Shown: piece after piece, positions 7,483 through 14,439 of the stretch
Layout: each line of letters starts with the position of its first letter
Position numbering within the stretch: the first letter of the stretch is position 1
The notes under the pieces: model-generated
Told to the model about the DNA's origin: nothing
The model's input: only the letters and a program-made list of their open reading frames with translations
Databases searched by the model: none
Program-made: the position numbers and the translations under genes
Assembly: GCA_016865865.1 (NCBI GenBank)
Contig: VGOC01000031.1
Span: 1-32,812, forward strand
Reading direction: 5' to 3'
Length of the DNA: 32,812 nt
From: Chloroflexota bacterium
GTDB lineage: Bacteria; Chloroflexota; Anaerolineae; Anaerolineales; UBA11858

Positions 7483-9513
7483 CTAACGAATGACTTCCTG
7501 GAAACGAAAGGCTTCCATCGTAATCGCATCCGTAGGGCAGCGTTCGGCGCATAACGCGCAACGGGTACAGGCGTTATCATCTTTGAGCATCGCGGCAAGG
7601 GGGAAGGGAGCCTCTTCAAGAAACGAAGATAGCGATGTCCCAAGATAGGCTTCGACCACCTTTCGATATTGTTCATCTCCTTCGAGCTGATCAAGCGTGA
7701 CGATCTTGAGGCAATCCCAGGGACAGACATCAACGCAGGCATTACACAGGATACATTTGCTGCCATCGAAGATGGTATTGACGCTGCACTCCAGGCACCG
7801 GCTTCCCTGCTCGGCTGCCTCCCCCTCTGAATAACCCACCTCGACCACCGCGATGCCCGTCCGCCGATCCAACGGAAGAGAAGGCACTGTACGGCGCTGG
7901 AGTTTGGTCCAGTTTTCGAAAAGGACATGATTGGATAGTTCTGTCCACTCGATCCTGGTTTCCACGCTAAGCGGCTGCCCCTGGACGAAACCCTCGATCC
8001 CTAAAGCTGCCAGATGCCCATGTTTGACCGCATCAATGATCAGCCGGGGGCCATAAGAGACATCACCGCCGGCAAACACATCTGGCGCGCTGGTCTGCCC
8101 TGTCGCCTGATTGATTTCCACCAATCCACGCGCCGAGAGCCGAATATCGTCCGCGCCGCCCAGCACGCCGAGGTCAGCCTGCTGACCAATCGCCAGGATC
8201 AACGTATCGCACTCCCACACCTCTTCTGTGTTGGGCTTGAATTTGGGATCGAAATGTCCCTGCACATCAAACACCGATTCGACTGCGATGACCTCCAATC
8301 CAGTGACCCTGCCGTTTTCCCCCAGGATGCGGTTCGGCCCGAGCCGTGTGAAGATGCGAATGCCTTCTTCGAGGGCGTCCTCCAGCTCGATCTCCGAGGC
8401 CGGCATCTCGTCCCAATCCTCCAGGGCGATCATTCTCACATCCGCCACACCTAGGCGAATGGCAGTGCGGGCGACATCGATGGCTGTGCTGACGGTCTCG
8501 GATTCTTCCTCTGCGCGCGCTTCGGTGTCGGCCAACGCCGCCTGCTGAGCCGCGCTGAGCTGCCCAACCCGCAAGGCTGTACGAGCGGCATCCATGGCTA
8601 CATCGCCGCCGCCAACCACCAGCACCTTCTTCCCCAGCCTGACTTCATAGCCCAAGTTGTAATTCAGCAGCAGATCAACCGCCGTGATGACGCCGTCCAG
8701 GTTTGCCCCCTCGATATCGAGCGAGCGCCCTTTCATGAGGCCAATCCCAAGGAAAACAGCATCGTTCTCTTTCCGAAGGTCAGCCAGCGTGATCTGATCC
8801 CCAATCGGCGTGTTATAGCGTATTTCCACTCCCAGATCCAGGATCTCCTGGATTTCCAGATCCATATCTACCTGGTCAATTCGGTAGAGAGGCACGCCAT
8901 AACGCAACATCCCGCCGCTTTTTGGCCCGGCCTCGTAGATCGTGACTTTGTGCCCCAGGAGCGCCAGGTCGTGAGCCACGGTGAGGCCAGCGGGGCCAGA
9001 ACCGATCACGGCGATTTTAGCCTTTCTGCGTCCAGGCCGTGACGCCAGTTGCATGAGTTGCCTGCGCGACCAACGAGCGGGAGAATACTGTACGGAAGCG
9101 CCGAGGCCGGGAGCATCCTGGATAGGGGCAATTGCTTTTTGCGGGCTCGAGAAAAACCGTCGAAATCCAGGGACGCTCGTTGATACGCCGGAGGATGCCC
9201 CACGGCGCGATTCCGGCCCGTATCGCTCCGTCAGCACGCGCTTGATGGGTCGGATAGCGACCGGCTTTGCCTCGGGGCCAATATCTCCCCGACGGCAGGC
9301 AGTTTCACAGGGCGCGCCGCAGATGCGCCCGCAAATCGTCGAGAGCGGATTTGGGTCGTGCGCAATTTCATAACCCAGCTCGATTTCCCCTCGCGCCGCG
9401 GCGGTCACATAACCACGTGCATCCGTGTAAACAGGACAGGCAGCCTGGCACTTGATCATCTCGCGCCAGGTATCGGTGGTAGGAACTTTCACACGATACT
9501 TGTTTTTGAACAT
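7483..9513 (-). CDS. GltD-like FAD/NAD(P) oxidoreductase with N- and C-terminal Fe-S modules
   Basis: A 676-residue iron-sulfur flavoprotein. The N-terminus (22-75) has the GltD-type cysteine module CQAACPVYT...CGRICGAPCETACRRG. The FAD motif is VIGSGPAGLTVAHDLALLG (169-187), and the NAD(P) motif is VVGGGDVAMDAA (299-310). The C-terminus carries two 4Fe-4S motifs, CILCNACVDVCPWDC and CTRCALCAERCPTDA. A roughly 60-residue low-complexity linker (102-162) separates the first module from the flavin domain. No glutamate synthase large subunit is nearby, so it is not a genuine GltD. As first gene of the operon, directly upstream of cytochrome b, it more likely moves electrons between NAD(P)H or ferredoxin and the quinol/b complex (inference). 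The start is ATG with AGGATGG upstream. Confidence 0.88.
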   Translation of the reverse strand: MFKNKYRVKVPTTDTWREMIKCQAACPVYTDARGYVTAAARGEIELGYEIAHDPNPLSTICGRICGAPCETACRRGDIGPEAKPVAIRPIKRVLTERYGPESRRGASSGVSTSVPGFRRFFSSPQKAIAPIQDAPGLGASVQYSPARWSRRQLMQLASRPGRRKAKIAVIGSGPAGLTVAHDLALLGHKVTIYEAGPKSGGMLRYGVPLYRIDQVDMDLEIQEILDLGVEIRYNTPIGDQITLADLRKENDAVFLGIGLMKGRSLDIEGANLDGVITAVDLLLNYNLGYEVRLGKKVLVVGGGDVAMDAARTALRVGQLSAAQQAALADTEARAEEESETVSTAIDVARTAIRLGVADVRMIALEDWDEMPASEIELEDALEEGIRIFTRLGPNRILGENGRVTGLEVIAVESVFDVQGHFDPKFKPNTEEVWECDTLILAIGQQADLGVLGGADDIRLSARGLVEINQATGQTSAPDVFAGGDVSYGPRLIIDAVKHGHLAALGIEGFVQGQPLSVETRIEWTELSNHVLFENWTKLQRRTVPSLPLDRRTGIAVVEVGYSEGEAAEQGSRCLECSVNTIFDGSKCILCNACVDVCPWDCLKIVTLDQLEGDEQYRKVVEAYLGTSLSSFLEEAPFPLAAMLKDDNACTRCALCAERCPTDAITMEAFRFQEVIR

Positions 9514-9604
9514 ATTCCATCCTGAAAAGAATGATTCTGCCTGGGGGATAGTTCATCCCCATATCCTTTAAGGCGGAATTCATTCAGCAATTAAATGGCA
9601 ATAT

Positions 9605-9646
9605 GAATATCGCGCCACGAATACTGCGCTACCAATATTGCGCTGA
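9605..9646. repeat. Three tandem imperfect 14-bp repeats in the operon leader
   Basis: Three adjacent 14-bp units: GAATATCGCGCCAC, GAATACTGCGCTAC and CAATATTGCGCTGA. The conserved core is AATAyyGCGC. They lie in the predicted 5' leader of the nir operon, between the proposed transcription start (about 9674) and the first ATG (9513). They could bind a regulator or shape the leader RNA. No known motif was recognised. Confidence 0.5.
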
Positions 9647-9680
9647 TAAATCTTCGCGATTGGCGTAGTTTAACAAGATA

Positions 9681-9723
9681 ATTCTAACGTATCAAAGCTT
9701 ATTTGTCTTTGCGCTAGCGCAAA
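9681..9723 (-). promoter_or_regulatory. Predicted nir operon promoter with Crp/Fnr-type palindromic operator
   Basis: A perfect 16-bp palindrome, TTTGCGCTAGCGCAAA, lies at 9708-9723. A -10-like TAGAAT (minus strand) lies at 9686-9681. Their centres are 32 bp apart, exactly the geometry of a class II Crp/Fnr-activated promoter, where the operator is at -41.5. There is no good -35 box, as expected for an activator-dependent promoter. The predicted start is near 9674, giving a leader of about 160 nt. The adjacent Crp/Fnr gene (9777-10529) is the obvious candidate regulator. Confidence 0.5.
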
Positions 9724-9776
9724 TTTGGACTAATTAGGGCTACCATTGTCAATTAAATTATACCCCAATTGATTTC

Positions 9777-10529
9777 CTACAAATCACACAGACCCGAAGA
9801 ATCTACACGCTCGGCCTCGTTCACATTCTGGATGATGTCTTCTGCAATCGTCACTAATCCATGCGGCGAAAGGATCACCACCTGCTGACGTTTACTCTGC
9901 ACCAGGCCTCTGCTTTCCCAACTCTTGAGCACCCGGCTGACCGTGAACAATGTTGTGCCTGTCAACTCGGCCAAATCCTGGCGCGACAGCCGAAGGTCGA
10001 GCAGCACCCCCTGTTCGATTGTACGCCCCGATTGGTGGGCTAACCGCAAGACCGCCCTGGCAACGCGCTGCTCGACCTTCTGCGTGGATAGCTCGCGGAC
10101 TCTATTCTGCAATTCGCGAATTTGTCCCGCCATGATGTGCATAGCGTTCAAAGCCAGGCGCGGCGCGCCCTCCATCAGTCGATTCATCGTCACCCGGTCC
10201 CAGGCCAGGGCCCGGCACTTCCCCACCGCCTCGGCAGAAACCGGATAGGCGACATGCTTCAGGATGGCAATAATCCCGAACACCCGGCCGGGAACAAGGT
10301 ATCCCAGGATCACCTGTAATCCGTTGGTTGTCACCTGAGTGAGTTTGACCTTGCCTTCGATGAGCACATAAGCGATTTCAGCCGGATCTTCCTCCATGAA
10401 AAAATACGCCCCATCTTTCAGCTCATGGATATTGGCTGCCGCGATCACCGGATCGAATTCCGCATCGTCGAGACCGCGAAATATAGCTGCCCTGCGGATA
10501 AGGTCTGTCTCTGCTCGGGAGAGTTCCAT
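9777..10529 (-). CDS. Crp/Fnr-family transcriptional regulator
   Basis: A 250-residue protein with an N-terminal cyclic-nucleotide-type sensor domain (about 15-130), a dimerisation helix (130-160) and a C-terminal winged helix (LSRQDLAELTGTTLFTVSRVLKSWESRGL). It has no N-terminal cysteine cluster, so it is not an oxygen-sensing Fnr. The DNR/NnrR-type NO sensors and Crp-like proteins remain options. In the recognition helix the place of Fnr Glu209 is Phe (TLFTVSR), so a canonical TTGAT-N4-ATCAA site is not expected. That agrees with the different palindrome at 9708-9723. It is located between glmS and the nirS operon on the same strand and probably controls the latter (inference). The ATG has no Shine-Dalgarno, consistent with a leaderless message. 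Confidence 0.88.
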   Translation of the reverse strand: MELSRAETDLIRRAAIFRGLDDAEFDPVIAAANIHELKDGAYFFMEEDPAEIAYVLIEGKVKLTQVTTNGLQVILGYLVPGRVFGIIAILKHVAYPVSAEAVGKCRALAWDRVTMNRLMEGAPRLALNAMHIMAGQIRELQNRVRELSTQKVEQRVARAVLRLAHQSGRTIEQGVLLDLRLSRQDLAELTGTTLFTVSRVLKSWESRGLVQSKRQQVVILSPHGLVTIAEDIIQNVNEAERVDSSGLCDL

Positions 10530-10538
10530 GGCTCAATT

Positions 10539-10567
10539 ATTATCCACAGAGCTGTCTCCAGCCACAA
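10539..10567 (-). promoter_or_regulatory. Promoter of the Crp/Fnr gene, probably leaderless
   Basis: On the minus strand, TTGTGG (10567-10562) is followed after 17 bp by GATAAT (10544-10539). The -10 box ends only 9 bp before the ATG at 10529 and there is no Shine-Dalgarno. Transcription would start within about 3 nt of the start codon. Confidence 0.5.
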
Positions 10568-10582
10568 CCAGAATGGGACAAT

Positions 10583-12424
10583 CTATTCCACCGTCACACT
10601 CTTCGCCAGGTTTCGCGGCTGATCCACATCCAATCCACGTAAGGCGGCGATGTGATAGGCCAGCATCTGCAAAGGGATTACCGTAGTCACCGGGCTGAGC
10701 ATCCAGGGGGTTTCGGGAACCCAAATGACCTGATCGGCCACGGGCGGGATCAGTTCGTCGCCATCGGTCGCCACAGCAATGACGCGCCCGCCGCGCGCTT
10801 TGGCCTGCTCGATCTGGCTGAACATCTTCTCGTACCAGGGATCGCGCGGGGCGATCACCACCACCGGCATCTCCGAATCGATCAAGGCGATGGGGCCGTG
10901 TTTCATCTCCCCGGCAGGATAACCTTCAGCATGGATATAGGAAATCTCTTTGAGCTTCAGGGCGCCTTCATAGGCTGTGGGCATATTGACCCCCCGCCCC
11001 AGGTAGAGGGCATGTTTGGCATCCAACAGCGTTTGAGCGACCTTTTCGATCCCAGCTTCGCGGTCCAGGCACTTCCCCGCCAGATCAGGCACCAGGCGCA
11101 GGTCGGCAACCAGTTTGCGCCGCCTGGCTTCGTCAATCACTCCGCGCAGATCAGCCAACAGAATCGCCAGCATGTACAAATCCACCAGCGGAGCGGTGTA
11201 CGCCTTGGTCGAAGCCACGCCGATCTCTGGGCCGGTCTGCATGGAGATGAAACCGTCGGCGATGCGCATGGCCTGCGAGCCGATCGCATTGACGATCGCC
11301 CATAGCCTGGCCCCTTTCGATCGGCCCTCCTCCATAGCCGCCAGCGTATCGGCAGTCTCGCCTGATTGGCTGATCGCCAGCACCACATCATCCGGCCCGA
11401 TAATCGGGTCGCTGTAGCGGAACTCCGAGCCGATCTCCACCTCCACCGGCACACGGGCGATGCGCTCGATCAGCACCTTTCCCACCATCCCGGCATAGGC
11501 TGCCGTCCCACAGGCGGTAATGTAAATCTTCTCGATTCCGCGCGCCAGCTCCGGGGTCAGTTTGAGGTCTGGCAAGCGGATGCGGCCAGCCTCGAAATCC
11601 ACGCGACCGGCGATGGTATCGGTCAATGAGCGCACCTGTTCGTGGATTTCCTTGTGCATGAAGTGGCGGTATTCGCCCTTCTCCGCAGAGACCGGGTCCC
11701 AAGGCACATGATTGATCTCGAAAGCGACCGGATCGCCGTCCAGCGTATTGACCTGCACCCCATCGCGCGTCACCACGGCCATCTGACGCGATTCCAGGAA
11801 GACCATCTGGCGGGTGTGTTCCAGGATAGCAGGTAAGTCCGAGGCCACATACGTCTCCCCCTCCCCCAGGCCAATCACCACCCCGCCAGCATTGCCAATG
11901 CGGGCAGCCACGATCTTATCGGGTTCTGCGCGCGACATCACCACCACCCCATGCGCGCCGCGCAGATGACCCAGGGCTTTGCGAGCCGCTTCGACCAGAC
12001 CGTCCTGCGAAGAGAGATAGCGCTCCACCAGGTGGACGATCACCTCGGTGTCGGTCTCCGATTTGAACTCGACGCCCTCGCTCTCCAGTTCCTCGCGCAA
12101 CTCCAGGAAATTCTCGACGATGCCGTTATGTACCAGCACCACATCGCCGGTCATGCCCATGTGCGGGTGTGCGTTGCGGGCATTCGGCTCGCCATGGGTC
12201 GCCCAGCGGGTATGTCCAATGCCGATATTGCCATGCACCGGCTCCTCAGCCACCAGGGCGGTCAGGCGCGACAGCTTGCCTGCATCGCGGCGCACCTCGA
12301 TCTGGCCATCCTGCAAAACCGCCAGGCCTGCTGAGTCATAGCCGCGGTACTCCAGGCGCTTGAGGCCGTTCAGGATGATCGGCATGGCATCCTGCGGCCC
12401 GATATATCCAACGATTCCACACAT
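10583..12424 (-). CDS. glmS: Glutamine-fructose-6-phosphate aminotransferase (isomerizing)
   Basis: Makes glucosamine-6-phosphate from fructose-6-phosphate and glutamine, the first step to UDP-GlcNAc for the cell envelope. The 613 residues are full length. The N-terminal nucleophile Cys is in MCGIVGYIGPQ, the glutaminase motifs HTRWATHGEPNARNAHPH and VHNGIVENF are present, and two SIS domains follow (ITACGTAAYAG, SQSGETADTLAA, GPEIGVASTKAYTAPL). The ending LAKSVTVE is the typical GlmS C-terminus. A housekeeping gene at the head of the minus-strand array, 53 bp before the Crp/Fnr gene. The start codon immediately follows a -10 box, so the message is predicted leaderless and there is no room for a glmS ribozyme. 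Confidence 0.97.
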   Translation of the reverse strand: MCGIVGYIGPQDAMPIILNGLKRLEYRGYDSAGLAVLQDGQIEVRRDAGKLSRLTALVAEEPVHGNIGIGHTRWATHGEPNARNAHPHMGMTGDVVLVHNGIVENFLELREELESEGVEFKSETDTEVIVHLVERYLSSQDGLVEAARKALGHLRGAHGVVVMSRAEPDKIVAARIGNAGGVVIGLGEGETYVASDLPAILEHTRQMVFLESRQMAVVTRDGVQVNTLDGDPVAFEINHVPWDPVSAEKGEYRHFMHKEIHEQVRSLTDTIAGRVDFEAGRIRLPDLKLTPELARGIEKIYITACGTAAYAGMVGKVLIERIARVPVEVEIGSEFRYSDPIIGPDDVVLAISQSGETADTLAAMEEGRSKGARLWAIVNAIGSQAMRIADGFISMQTGPEIGVASTKAYTAPLVDLYMLAILLADLRGVIDEARRRKLVADLRLVPDLAGKCLDREAGIEKVAQTLLDAKHALYLGRGVNMPTAYEGALKLKEISYIHAEGYPAGEMKHGPIALIDSEMPVVVIAPRDPWYEKMFSQIEQAKARGGRVIAVATDGDELIPPVADQVIWVPETPWMLSPVTTVIPLQMLAYHIAALRGLDVDQPRNLAKSVTVE

Positions 12425-12432
12425 CGGCGCGA

Positions 12433-12460
12433 ATTATAACCCATCCAGAGTGATTGACAA
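12433..12460 (-). promoter_or_regulatory. Sigma-70-type promoter of glmS, leaderless
   Basis: On the minus strand, TTGTCA (12460-12455), a 16-bp spacer, then a perfect TATAAT (12438-12433). Only 8 bp (TCGCGCCG) separate the -10 box from the ATG at 12424, and no Shine-Dalgarno is present. The predicted transcript starts 0-3 nt before the start codon. Confidence 0.65.
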
Positions 12461-12526
12461 GCCTTCATCATTTCGCTAGGATTAAGGTGTTCACTGGAAA
12501 AAATCGTGGAAGAGAGAATCCACTAC

Positions 12527-12675
12527 CCTAAGAGAGTGTTTTAAAACTCAAATCGGCCACAGATGAACACAGACAAAAGGGATTTCGGCGATAAAAGACG
12601 GCTGTTCATCAAGAAAATCGGTGTTCATCTGTGTTTATCTGTGGTTTCTGGCGACTTTTAAAACAGTCTCTAAGG
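12527..12675. repeat. MITE-like imperfect inverted repeat, about 150 bp
   Basis: The left end CTAAGAGAGTGTTTTAAAA matches the inverted right end CTTAGAGACTGTTTTAAAA. Inside these, CCACAGATGAACACAGA is matched by the inverted copy of GTGTTTATCTGTGG. The whole segment can fold into one long stem and has no coding capacity. It lies in the divergent gap between glmS and the pcm-like gene, and its right end runs into the AAGGAGAGG Shine-Dalgarno of the latter. No clear target duplication was seen. Confidence 0.6.
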
Positions 12676-12688
12676 AGAGGCCTGACCG

Positions 12689-13492
12689 ATGAACAGGAAA
12701 TTCGCTTGTCTGAAATTTGGGGTGATCTGCCTATTGATGTTTGGCTTTGTCCTCTCAGCCTGTACACCACGAGAGGCCCTCACGCCTGTTGCCATGCCTG
12801 GCGGTCTTCCTCCCCCCATCGCGACCGAAGCAGAAGAGACACTCTCCACCGCCACCCCAGATCCGTTCGCCAACGACCGCGAGCGCATGGTCGTTGACCA
12901 GATCGAGGCCCGCGGCATCAGCGACCCGGCCGTGCTGGCGGCCATGCGAGCAACGCCGCGCCACGAGTTCGTGCTCGATGAATACCTCGACCAGGCCTAC
13001 GCCGACCACCCCCTGCCTATTGATTACGGCCAGACCATCTCGCAGCCCTATATCGTCGCCCTGATGACGGAGATGCTCGCAGTCGAGGCTGGCGACCGTG
13101 TCCTGGAGATCGGAACCGGCAGCGGCTACCAGGCTGCCGTGCTGGCCGAGATGGATGTCGAAGTCTACACCATCGAGATCATCCCCGAGCTGGCCTCGCA
13201 GGCAACAAAGCGACTGGCCGAATTGAGCTACAGCAACGTCCAAACTCTCAACGCCGATGGGTATTTCGGCTGGGAAGAACATGCCCCCTTCGATGCCATC
13301 ATCGTCACCGCCGCCCCCGATCATCTCCCTCAACCCCTGATCGCTCAACTCGAAGACGGCGGCAGATTGGTGATCCCTATCGGGCCTGTGGGCGCGGTGC
13401 AGACCTTATGGATGTTCGAAAAAGACGGCAAAGAAATCAAGGCAACCAATTGGGGCGCGGTACGTTTCGTGCCGCTGACAGGAGAACACTAA
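12689..13492 (+). CDS. pcm: Protein-L-isoaspartate O-methyltransferase with lipoprotein signal
   Basis: Transfers a methyl group from SAM to isoaspartyl residues in damaged proteins, starting their repair. The first 25 residues form a lipoprotein signal ending in the lipobox VLSAC (Cys25), followed by a Pro/Thr-rich spacer to about 60. The methyltransferase core then has PRHEFV, the substrate-loop segment YGQTISQPYIVALM and SAM motif I LEIGTGSGYQAAVLAE (139-154). The ending, FVPLTGEH, is typical for Pcm. Most Pcm enzymes are cytoplasmic, so export to the outer face of the membrane is unusual but has relatives. ATG 12689 has GGAGAGG 8 bp upstream. Monocistronic, divergent from glmS. Confidence 0.9.
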   Translation: MNRKFACLKFGVICLLMFGFVLSACTPREALTPVAMPGGLPPPIATEAEETLSTATPDPFANDRERMVVDQIEARGISDPAVLAAMRATPRHEFVLDEYLDQAYADHPLPIDYGQTISQPYIVALMTEMLAVEAGDRVLEIGTGSGYQAAVLAEMDVEVYTIEIIPELASQATKRLAELSYSNVQTLNADGYFGWEEHAPFDAIIVTAAPDHLPQPLIAQLEDGGRLVIPIGPVGAVQTLWMFEKDGKEIKATNWGAVRFVPLTGEH

Positions 13493-13597
13493 ATCCAATG
13501 CTCGCGATTCTATGGTCTCCCTACGGGACAGAACGAGGTAAACTTGTTCGTATCCACTTACTGATTTTTGAAATATAATTGTGTCGAGGAGGTAAAT

Positions 13598-13999
13598 ATG
13601 CCTGTAATTCAAGTTGAAGCCCAGGTGCCAACCGATGAATTGTTGAAGGCGGTAGGGCAATTGAGCCAACCTGATTTAGAGCAATTTGTTTTTCAGGTCA
13701 TCGCATTGCGCGCGAAACGACAAGCGCCTGGTTTACCACGCGATGAATCCGAACTGCTGCTCAAAATCAATGAGGGAATGCCGCCTGATATTCAGGCCCG
13801 ATACAATGATCTGATTGCAAAACGTCAAGACGAGACATTAACACCAGACGAGTACAAAGAATTGCTACGGCTGACACAACAAGTTGAAAAATTGGAAGTG
13901 CGTCGTGTCGAGTACTTGGCTGAACTCGCGCGCTTGCGTAGAATGTCATTAACCGCTCTGATGGAAAATCTGGGAATTCGACCACCCACCTATGCCTGA
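13598..13999 (+). CDS. Small uncharacterised protein paired with an HNH nuclease
   Basis: A 133-residue soluble protein with no recognised domain. The sequence is charged and helical, with a likely coiled coil in the second half (KELLRLTQQVEKLEVRRVEYLAELARLRR). I choose ATG 13598 (MPVIQVEAQVP) because it has a strong GAGGAGG 6 bp upstream. The track's start 30 bp earlier overlaps a -10-like TATAAT at 13574-13579. It overlaps the following HNH gene by 8 bp, so the two are translationally coupled. Small partner genes of this shape are found next to HNH proteins in cyanobacteria and Chloroflexota (from memory). A role as inhibitor or DNA adaptor of the nuclease is only a guess. Confidence 0.8.
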   Translation: MPVIQVEAQVPTDELLKAVGQLSQPDLEQFVFQVIALRAKRQAPGLPRDESELLLKINEGMPPDIQARYNDLIAKRQDETLTPDEYKELLRLTQQVEKLEVRRVEYLAELARLRRMSLTALMENLGIRPPTYA

Positions 14000-14426
14000 A
14001 CGACGCGTTACTTCTGAACTAAAACAAGCCGTGCTTGAGCGCGCCCGCAGTCGTTGCGAATACTGCAAAAGCCAATTGCGTTTCGCTACTCAATCTTTCT
14101 CCACCGAACATATCATCCCGCATCATTCAGGCGGAGAAACCTCATTTGATAATCTCGCGCTTGCATGTCAGGGATGCAACAACCACAAATACACAAAGAC
14201 AGAAGCGCTCGATCCCATATCAGACAATATCGTTCCGCTCTATCATCCGCGACAACAACCCTGGCACGACCATTTTGCGTGGAACGACAATTTCACTCTC
14301 GTTATCGGACTAACACCCACAGGAAGAGCCACAATTCAAGCGCTGCGCTTGAATCGAGAGGAACTTGTCAATTTGCGGCGCGTTTTGTATGCAATGGGAG
14401 AACATCCGCCCGCAGAGATTGATTGA
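13992..14426 (+). CDS. HNH endonuclease
   Basis: A 144-residue HNH-family nuclease of the small McrA-like type. The zinc-binding CEYC pair (about 26-29), the catalytic segment STEHIIPHHSGGETSFDNLALAC and the second CQGCNNHK pair are all intact. The metal-dependent beta-beta-alpha site is therefore expected to be active. It starts inside the preceding gene (8 bp overlap) and ends 13 bp from the convergent spermidine-synthase-like gene. No methyltransferase is adjacent, so it is not an obvious restriction system. A defence or toxin role with the upstream partner is possible but unproven. Confidence 0.88.
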   Translation: MPERRVTSELKQAVLERARSRCEYCKSQLRFATQSFSTEHIIPHHSGGETSFDNLALACQGCNNHKYTKTEALDPISDNIVPLYHPRQQPWHDHFAWNDNFTLVIGLTPTGRATIQALRLNREELVNLRRVLYAMGEHPPAEID

Positions 14427-14439
14427 ACTCGAACAGACT

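Noticed and set aside
7483-9513. Annotation as genuine glutamate synthase small subunit (gltD)
   Set aside because: No large subunit in the window, an extra C-terminal ferredoxin domain, and an operon of respiratory genes.
12425-12526. glmS ribozyme upstream of glmS
   Set aside because: The promoter -10 box lies 8 bp before the start codon, so no leader exists; no ribozyme-like sequence was recognised.
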